DNA of 64,000 nt from Massilia sp. ZL223 (GTDB lineage: Bacteria > Pseudomonadota > Gammaproteobacteria > Burkholderiales > Burkholderiaceae_D), in the NCBI RefSeq assembly GCF_018119395.1, contig NZ_JAGPWD010000022.1, positions 29,710-93,709 on the forward strand, in the 5' to 3' direction. How positions within the stretch are numbered: position 1 is the stretch's first letter; the number at the start of each line of letters is the position of its first letter. The position numbers and the translations under genes are program-made. Shown piece after piece: positions 56,509 to 64,000 of this stretch. The notes beneath the pieces were generated by a model. It had not been told where the DNA came from. It ran no database searches and worked only from the letters and a program-made list of their open reading frames with translations.

Positions 56509-58967
56509 GCCGCTGCCGCCTTCTCCAGTTCGCGCACCATGCGCGCCACCCGGTCGGACAGCTTCTCGCTGCTGACCTTCTCGCGGTAGCGCTCCACCAT
56601 CAGGGTAAACCCGAAAGGCGTGGCGCGCTTCACTTCGCACAGGACGATGCGGCGCGCCTGCAGCGCACTCAAGGTATCGCGCAGGCGGGTCAGTTCCAGC
56701 TCCTGCTCCATCACCTCGCGCTGGGCCTGGGTGAGCAGCAGGTTGCCGGAATCGTGCTTGCGGAACACTTCGAAGAACAGCGAGCTCGATGCCTGCAGCT
56801 GGCGCGCCGATTTCGGCTGGCCCGGATAGCCCGAGAACACCAGCCCGGCGATGCGCGCCACTTCGCGGAAGCGCTGCTGGGACAGCTGGGTCGCGTTCAG
56901 GCTTTCCAGCACGTCTTCCAGCAGGGTCGCCGTATCGAACAAGGCGACGTCCGCCCCGGTCTCCCCGTCGAACACCGCGCTCCAGTCCACCGGCTCGGGC
57001 GCCAGCAGTTCGAAACCGTAATCGTTGACGGCGATCGAAAAGGTGATCGGCCGGGTACGCGCGATGCGCCAGGCGAACAGCGAGGCCAGGCCCATGTGCA
57101 CGGCGCGTCCGCCGAAGGGATAGACGAACAGGTGCCAGCCTTCGCGGCTCTTCATGTGCTCGATGACTAGGGTCTCGGGCGTGGGCAGTGCCGACCAGCG
57201 TTCCTGGATCTCGATCAGCGGCCGCAGCGCCTTCATCTCGGGGCCTTCGAAAATGCCCTGCGACGCCAGGCGCAGCTCGGCGAGGGCGGCATTCGCCAGT
57301 TCCGCCGACATCGGCAGCTTCACGCCCTGCCAGCGCGTGATTGCCCCACGCTTGCCGGTGGCGCGCTTCACGAAGGCCGTCATCTCGTGCACCCGCACGA
57401 ATTCCAGGATGCGCCCGCCGAACAGGAAGTGGTCGCCCGGCTTGAGGCGGGCCGCGAAGGACTCTTCCACACTGCCGATCCGTCCGCCGCTCATGTACTT
57501 CACCTGGATGCTGGAATCAGACACGATGGTGCCGATCCCCATCCGGTGGCGCCGGCCGATCGCCGCATCCGGCACCCGGTAGACGCCCTGCTCGTCCGGC
57601 AGCACGCGCCGGTATTCCGGATATACCGTCAGGCTCTGGCCGCCGCGCGCAACGAAGTCGAGCGCCCACTGCCATTCTTCTTCCGTGAGCGCGCGGTAGG
57701 ACCAGGCGCTCTTCACTTCCTCGTACAGCTCGCGGGAATCGAAGCCGCCGCCCAGCGCCACCGTCACCAGGTGCTGGACCAGCACGTCGAAGGGTTTATT
57801 CGGCACATAGCGCCCTTCGATGCGGCGCGCCGCTACGGCCTTCTTCGCGCCAGCCGCTTCCAGCAGTTCCAGGCTGTTGGTCGGCACCAGGGTCACGCGC
57901 GAAACCCGTCCCGGCGCGTGGCCGCTGCGTCCCGCGCGCTGCAGCAGGCGCGCGATGCCCTTGGCGCTGCCAACCTGCAGCACGCGCTCGACCGGCAGGA
58001 AGTCCACGCCCAGGTCCAGGCTGGCCGTGCAGATCACGGCCTTGAGCACGCCGTTCTTCAGGCCCAGCTCGACCCACTCGCGTACCTCGCGGTCGAGCGA
58101 GCCGTGGTGGAGCGCGATCACCCCGGCCCAATCGGGGCGGGCCTCCAGGATGTTCTGGTACCAGATCTCGGACTGGGCGCGGGTATTGGTGAACACCAGG
58201 GTCGCTTCATGCTGTTCGATCTCGCGGATCACGGGCTCCAGCATTTGCATGCCCAAATGGCCGCCCCAGGGGAAGCGCGAGACCGGGTCGGGAATCAGGC
58301 AGTCGACCACGATCTTCTTGCGCAGGTCGCCTTCCACCAATACGCCTTCGTCGCCGCCCAGCAGCACCTGGCGGGCCAGGTCGAGATCCCCCATTGTGGC
58401 GGACACGCCCCAGACCAGCAGTTGCGGGCGCCAGCGGCGCAGCCGGGCCAGCGCCAGCTGCACCTGCACCCCGCGCTTGCTGCCCATCAGTTCGTGCCAT
58501 TCGTCGATGATGATCATGTCGAGATGGCGGAACTGCTCCTGCGCGGCGGCGTGGCTGAGCATCAGGGACAGGCTTTCGGGCGTGGTCACCAGCGCCGACG
58601 GCATGCTGCGCGTCTGGCGCGCGCGCTCGGCCGAGCCGGTGTCGCCGGTGCGCGCGCCGACGCGGAACTCAGGCAGCAGCACGGCGGCCGAATCCTCCAG
58701 CGCGCGCTGGGTGTCGGCCGCCAGGGCGCGCATCGGCGTGATCCACAGCACACGAAGCCCGGCGGGGCGCCGTCCCGTTTCCAGTCCCGCGCGCTGCAGG
58801 GCCGCGAACCACACCGCGAAGGTCTTGCCCGCGCCTGTATTCGCATGCAGCAGGCCGGAGTGTCCCTCGAGCGCGGCATCCCACACGGCACGCTGGAAGG
58901 GAAAGGCTTTCCATCCCTTCTCCGCGAACCAAGCTTTCATGCGCTTGGTAACCTCGTTGGCGCTCAT
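56505..58967 (-). CDS. Ligase-associated Lhr-like DNA helicase
   Basis: An 820-residue superfamily 2 helicase. Motifs: Walker [14 protein letters not shown] (about 42), [22 protein letters not shown], DEx[15 protein letters not shown] (VSATMGDL) and motif [15 protein letters not shown]. The Lhr-type winged-helix and C-terminal domains follow. It is the short bacterial Lhr form, always linked to an ATP-dependent ligase. The start at 58967 overlaps the ligase stop (ATGA). The open frame extends upstream to 59639, but that part is antisense-type shadow in the ligase gene. Confidence 0.95.
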   Translation of the reverse strand: MSANEVTKRMKAWFAEKGWKAFPFQRAVWDAALEGHSGLLHANTGAGKTFAVWFAALQRAGLETGRRPAGLRVLWITPMRALAADTQRALEDSAAVLLPEFRVGARTGDTGSAERARQTRSMPSALVTTPESLSLMLSHAAAQEQFRHLDMIIIDEWHELMGSKRGVQVQLALARLRRWRPQLLVWGVSATMGDLDLARQVLLGGDEGVLVEGDLRKKIVVDCLIPDPVSRFPWGGHLGMQMLEPVIREIEQHEATLVFTNTRAQSEIWYQNILEARPDWAGVIALHHGSLDREVREWVELGLKNGVLKAVICTASLDLGVDFLPVERVLQVGSAKGIARLLQRAGRSGHAPGRVSRVTLVPTNSLELLEAAGAKKAVAARRIEGRYVPNKPFDVLVQHLVTVALGGGFDSRELYEEVKSAWSYRALTEEEWQWALDFVARGGQSLTVYPEYRRVLPDEQGVYRVPDAAIGRRHRMGIGTIVSDSSIQVKYMSGGRIGSVEESFAARLKPGDHFLFGGRILEFVRVHEMTAFVKRATGKRGAITRWQGVKLPMSAELANAALAELRLASQGIFEGPEMKALRPLIEIQERWSALPTPETLVIEHMKSREGWHLFVYPFGGRAVHMGLASLFAWRIARTRPITFSIAVNDYGFELLAPEPVDWSAVFDGETGADVALFDTATLLEDVLESLNATQLSQQRFREVARIAGLVFSGYPGQPKSARQLQASSSLFFEVFRKHDSGNLLLTQAQREVMEQELELTRLRDTLSALQARRIVLCEVKRATPFGFTLMVERYREKVSSEKLSDRVARMVRELEKAAAA

Positions 58968-60598
58968 GGCGCAGCGGCGGCCAGTAGGCCTTTCAAGGTA
59001 TCGAGGGTATCGGCCTCCTCCACCGGCTTGTCCTCGCGCCTGCGCAGAATGCGTGGAAAGCGCACGGCGATCCCGGCTTTGTGGCGCGGCGACAGCGCAA
59101 TGCCCTCGAAGCCGATCTCGAACACCATGGTGGGCTTGACCGAACGGACCGGACCGAATTTCTCGATCGTGGTGCGGCGGATGACGTTGTCGACCTGGGC
59201 GATCTCCGCGTCCGTCAGTCCCGAATAGGCTTTGGCGAAGGGCACCAGCTTGCGCCGCTCGCCCTCCCCGTCCCACACGGCGAAGGTGTAGTCGGTATAG
59301 AGCGAAGCGCGGCGCCCGCTGCCCGGCTGGGCGTAGAGCAGCACCGCATCGATCGTATAGGGATCGATCTTCCACTTCCACCAGGTGCCCACGTCCTTGG
59401 TGCGGCCGACGCCGTAGCGCGCCTCGCGCGCCTTGATCATCATGCCTTCCACGCAGCGCTCGCGCGAAGCGGAACGCAGCGCCGCTAAATCCTCCCAACT
59501 GTCGGCGTGCACCAGCGGCGACAGGCGCAGCTGCGGCTGTTCCGCCTTTGCCACTTCGGTCTCGAGCAGCGCACGCCGCTCGTGCTGCGGCAGGCCGCGC
59601 AGGTCGACGCCGTCCAGCTCCAGCAAGTCGTAGCAGCACAGGACGGCGGGCAGCTCGGCCAGCAGCTTCGCGGACAAGGTCTTGCGGCCGATGCGCTTCT
59701 GCAGGTCGGCGAACGGCACGGGCGCGCTGGAATCCGGCTGCCAGATCAGCACCTCGCCGTCGAGCACCGTGCCTTCCGGCAGGCGCACCGACGCCAGTTC
59801 AGGGAAGCGCTCGGTGATCAGGTCTTCGCCGCGCGACCACAGGTAGCTCTGGCCGCCGCGCCGCACCAGCTGGGCGCGGATGCCGTCGTACTTCCACTCC
59901 ACCAGCCAGTCGTCGACTTCACCCAGCGCCGCGGGTTCCCCCTGCAGCTGGTGCGCCAGGAAGAAGGGATAGGGCTGGCCGCCGCGCAGTTGGTGTTCAA
60001 GATCGGTCTGCTCGGCGATCAGGTTCAGGAAGCCGGTGGCCGTGGGCTGCACGCGGCCGTCGGTCCAGCCCATCAGCCGCTGGGCGATCACCTTGCTGTC
60101 GACCGCCGCGATGGCGGCCAGCGCGCGCGTCACCAGCAGGCGCGACACGCCCACGCGGAAACCGCCGCCGATCAGCTTGATGAGCAGGAAGCGCTCGCGC
60201 CAGTCGAGTTCATCCCAGTAGCTGAACAGGGCTTCGCGGATGCGCGCCGGCTCGGCCCCGCGCAAGGGTGCGATGCGCTGTTCCATCCATTCGGCCAGGC
60301 CGATATCGGAGCGCCGCGTGGGCGCCGGCAGGATGTGGGCGATGGTCTCGGCGAAGTCGCCGACCGCATGATAGGACTCGTCGAACAGCCAGTCGTCGAG
60401 CGCCGCGTATTCGATGGCGTACTGGCGCAGCAGCTTGGTCGGCACGGCCTGGCGCGGCTTGCCGCCGGCCAGGAAGTAGACGGCCCAGGCGGCGTTCTCC
60501 GGAGTGGCGCGGGAAAAATACTGCTGCAGCGCGTCCAGTTTGCGGGTGGTGGACGTGGTCTCGTCGAGATCGGCGTAGAGGCGGGCGAATTCACGCAT
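58964..60598 (-). CDS. ATP-dependent DNA ligase of the Lhr cluster
   Basis: A 544-residue ATP ligase. An N-terminal DNA-binding domain (about 1-200) precedes the adenylation domain with nucleophile Lys236 in [11 protein letters not shown]. Further motifs are [39 protein letters not shown] and [11 protein letters not shown]. The OB-fold domain closes the chain. It is distinct from the essential NAD ligase and should act in damage repair with the helicase and exonuclease. It overlaps the exonuclease gene by eight bases. Confidence 0.96.
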   Translation of the reverse strand: MREFARLYADLDETTSTTRKLDALQQYFSRATPENAAWAVYFLAGGKPRQAVPTKLLRQYAIEYAALDDWLFDESYHAVGDFAETIAHILPAPTRRSDIGLAEWMEQRIAPLRGAEPARIREALFSYWDELDWRERFLLIKLIGGGFRVGVSRLLVTRALAAIAAVDSKVIAQRLMGWTDGRVQPTATGFLNLIAEQTDLEHQLRGGQPYPFFLAHQLQGEPAALGEVDDWLVEWKYDGIRAQLVRRGGQSYLWSRGEDLITERFPELASVRLPEGTVLDGEVLIWQPDSSAPVPFADLQKRIGRKTLSAKLLAELPAVLCCYDLLELDGVDLRGLPQHERRALLETEVAKAEQPQLRLSPLVHADSWEDLAALRSASRERCVEGMMIKAREARYGVGRTKDVGTWWKWKIDPYTIDAVLLYAQPGSGRRASLYTDYTFAVWDGEGERRKLVPFAKAYSGLTDAEIAQVDNVIRRTTIEKFGPVRSVKPTMVFEIGFEGIALSPRHKAGIAVRFPRILRRREDKPVEEADTLDTLKGLLAAAAP

Positions 60599-61655
60599 CC
60601 GATTCTCCCTTCGGCGCCTCCGTCGCTGTTTCCCGATGCGCGGCAGCGCCTGGAGGCGGCGTGGATTCGTCTTCTTCCTCGTCGCCGTATTCGGTCGTGA
60701 AGCCTTTGGCGTCCAGCCCGTTCTGGCACAGCCAGCGCACCATGGTCGGAATCGAGCCGTGGGTGACGATCACCTGCTCGGCCTCGGTCGCCTTGATGGC
60801 GCTCATCAGGCCCGGCCAGTCGGCGTGGTCGGACAGCACGAAGCCGCGGTCGACACCACGGCGGCGGCGCGCGCCGCGCAGCAGCATCCAACCGCTGGCA
60901 AATGCGTCGCTGTAGTCGCCGAAGCGCTTCATCCACGGCGAGCCGCTGGCGGACGGCGGCGCCACCACGATCGCGCGGCGCAGCGCGGCCTTGTCCACGT
61001 CGCTCACCATGACGGTGGGCGGCAGCTCGACGCCGCCGGCGCGATAGACCTTGTTGAGCGGTTCCACGGCGCCATGGCAGACGACGGGGCCGATGCTCGG
61101 ATCGAGCCCGGCCAGGATGCGCTGGGCCTTGCCGAAGGCGTAGGCGAAGACCACGCTGCAGCGGCCCTCGTCGGCGTTCTTGCGCCACCAGCGGTTGATC
61201 TCGTCCATTACCTGCTGCTCGGGCTCCCAGCGGTAGATCGGCAGGCCGAAGGTGGATTCGGTAATGAAGGTGTCGCAGCGCACCGGCTCGAAGGGTACGC
61301 AGGTCGGGTCCGGTTCGACCTTGTAATCGCCCGAGGCGACCCAGACTTCGCCGCCGCATTCCATGCGCACCTGGGCGGAACCCAGCACGTGGCCGGCCGG
61401 GTGCAGCGAGATGGTGACGCCGTTATGAACGATGCGCTCGCCGTATTCCAGGCCGTCGACTGTGATATCGCCGAGCCGCGACTTGAGCACGCCGATGCCC
61501 GGCGCAGCAGCGAGGTAGTGGCCATGCCCATAACGCGCATGGTCGCCATGGGCGTGGGTGATCACCGCGCGGTCGACCGGCCGCCACGGGTCGATATAGA
61601 ACTGTCCCGGTACGCAATAAAGTCCTTCCCTGCGGACGACTACCATGTCTCCCAT
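60591..61655 (-). CDS. Ligase-associated MBL-fold DNA exonuclease
   Basis: A 354-residue MBL/beta-CASP protein. It has the metal motif THAHGDHARYG (about 30), HPAGHVLGSAQV, SGDYKVEPDP, ESTFGLPIYRW and LSDHADWPG. This set is typical of the ligase-associated exonuclease related to SNM1/Pso2 and CPSF nucleases. A purine-rich GGGAAGGGA segment ahead of 61655 fits as ribosome-binding site. First gene of the four-gene cluster. The C-terminal tail is acidic and polar, longer than the core fold. Confidence 0.94.
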   Translation of the reverse strand: MGDMVVVRREGLYCVPGQFYIDPWRPVDRAVITHAHGDHARYGHGHYLAAAPGIGVLKSRLGDITVDGLEYGERIVHNGVTISLHPAGHVLGSAQVRMECGGEVWVASGDYKVEPDPTCVPFEPVRCDTFITESTFGLPIYRWEPEQQVMDEINRWWRKNADEGRCSVVFAYAFGKAQRILAGLDPSIGPVVCHGAVEPLNKVYRAGGVELPPTVMVSDVDKAALRRAIVVAPPSASGSPWMKRFGDYSDAFASGWMLLRGARRRRGVDRGFVLSDHADWPGLMSAIKATEAEQVIVTHGSIPTMVRWLCQNGLDAKGFTTEYGDEEEDESTPPPGAAAHRETATEAPKGESDA

Positions 61656-61670
61656 GCGGTCCCTTCCCAG

Positions 61671-61769
61671 AGGTCGTTTGAACATGACCATGCCTGCGTT
61701 GCGGCTCCTCGCCGTGCAGCAGCACTGTCTTCGTCGCCGCGCCTTGCCCTGGTCATGTTCAACCGACCT
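61671..61769. repeat. 20-bp inverted repeat between recQ and the exonuclease gene
   Basis: Arms 61671-61690 and 61750-61769 are complementary with one mismatch and enclose 59 bases. The right arm ends two bases before the recQ stop codon. It is unrelated to the other palindromes of the window. It may form a large stem in the recQ transcript (minus strand). Confidence 0.7.
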
Positions 61770-61770
61770 C

Positions 61771-63492
<1,722 letters not shown>

Positions 63493-63687
63493 TCTGGCTC
63501 CCGCGCCCGGGCTCGACTATAGGACACGACCTACCGCAAACGTAGGAAGCCTACTTTCGGCGGACGCGAATTAGCACAAGGTGAATTCCTACAATGTGAC
63601 GGAGAATTCGCCGATCCCTGCTGTCGGGTCAGATCGATAACATGGGAACCATCATCCATAGCACATAACGCACTCGGGAGAATCATC

Positions 63688-63807
63688 ATGGCGCGCCATC
63701 ATCCAATCACGTGGACCGCAGTCCACCTGGCGCTGGCAACTGCAGCCACCTGGCTGTTGCTGGAAACCGAGGCCCTGACCGGGGCCTTGATGGTGTTCTT
63801 CCACTGA
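63688..63807 (+). CDS. Tiny single-TM membrane protein candidate
   Basis: A 39-residue frame with a good ribosome-binding site (GGGAG at 63676-63680, seven bases before ATG). The hydrophobic segment is about 10-28 (WTAVHLALATAATWLLLE), ending in LMVFFH. It is short enough to be chance, but the start signal and membrane helix argue for a real small protein. Function unknown. Confidence 0.5.
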   Translation: MARHHPITWTAVHLALATAATWLLLETEALTGALMVFFH

Positions 63808-63933
63808 CGGGCGTATTGTAGCGTGGGGTGACAATTCTTGATGTCACCTGAGGTCAATCGTGCGCGGGGTGGTGGTTTTGACAAGCCTCGCAAGTACGCC
63901 AGTCTCTCCTTACACCACTAGCCGTAAAACCGT

Positions 63934-64000
63934 GGGGGGGGGGGGGGGGGGGGGCGCGGGGGGTGTGGGGGGGGGGGGGGGGGGGGGGGGGGGTGGGGGG
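63934..64000. other. Poly-G tract at the window end, probably artefactual
   Basis: All but a handful of the last 67 bases are G, broken by single C and T. This is typical of dark-cycle poly-G reads from two-colour sequencers at a contig edge. I see no biological feature in it. Confidence 0.85.

Noticed and set aside
58968..59639. N-terminal extension of the Lhr-like helicase
   Set aside because: It lies inside the ligase gene in another frame, has no homology, and the ATG at 58967 overlaps the ligase stop as expected in this operon.
63934..64000. G-quadruplex or telomere-like end
   Set aside because: The tract runs to the sequence edge without a repeating unit; an artefact is far more likely.

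Overview
The window is a 64-kb stretch of a high-GC betaproteobacterial chromosome. Gene order and protein sequences fit the Burkholderiales family Oxalobacteraceae, with a Massilia-like genome the best guess. The strongest evidence is two syntenic blocks: rpsF-priB-rpsR-rplI-dnaB, and the biosynthetic run leuC-(entericidin)-leuD-leuB-asd-fimV-truA-trpF-trpB-trpA-accD-folC-SPOR-cvpA-purF. I saw no rRNA, tRNA, CRISPR array, intact insertion sequence or prophage. The last about 67 bases are almost pure G and look like a sequencing or assembly artefact at a contig end.

Layout. 1-3.6 kb: a palindromic repeat, a duplicated-half membrane protein, and an ECF42-type sigma-factor operon (two DGPF/YCII proteins, one VOC protein, then the sigma factor). 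3.6-9.9 kb, minus strand: a two-partner secretion operon made of a TpsB transporter, a very large TpsA adhesin with a Pro/Asp repeat and a ten-unit Cys-pair repeat, and a FecR-domain protein. 10.1-17.4 kb: a divergent signalling module, with a GAF-HD-GYP protein and a CHASE2 adenylate cyclase to the left, and a metallo-beta-lactamase-fold hydrolase and a GAF-containing PilB/GspE-type ATPase to the right. 17.5-25.5 kb: lipoprotein pullulanase, a PiT phosphate transporter with its DUF47 partner, dnaB and the S6/PriB/S18/L9 operon. 25.8-29.9 kb: a small secreted protein, lexA with its own SOS box, and four tandem paralogous secreted proteins of a family I do not recognise.

29.9-48.7 kb is the amino-acid, purine, folate and lipid biosynthesis block, all on the minus strand. 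It is interrupted between trpA and accD by a lower-GC two-TM protein gene flanked by paired hairpin repeats, which looks like an inserted cassette. 48.9-54.5 kb: a cheZ-cheA pair, a universal stress protein with an FNR-like box upstream, a NarL-type response regulator and a Crp/Fnr regulator lacking the FNR iron-sulfur cysteines. 54.7-63.8 kb: a glycine-zipper protein, the ligase-associated DNA repair cluster (exonuclease, ligase, Lhr-like helicase, PdeM phosphoesterase), recQ and a tiny membrane protein.

How the parts work together. The leu, trp and asd genes feed branched-chain, tryptophan and aspartate-family amino acids, while accD, folC and purF supply fatty-acid, folate and purine precursors. 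lexA, recQ and the ligase cluster form a DNA-damage theme. The least explained content is the cyclic-nucleotide/secretion-ATPase module, the Cys-repeat TpsA with its FecR partner, the tandem paralog cluster, and the hairpin-flanked cassette. Positions inside proteins are hand estimates, and family calls rest on motif recognition rather than on database searches.
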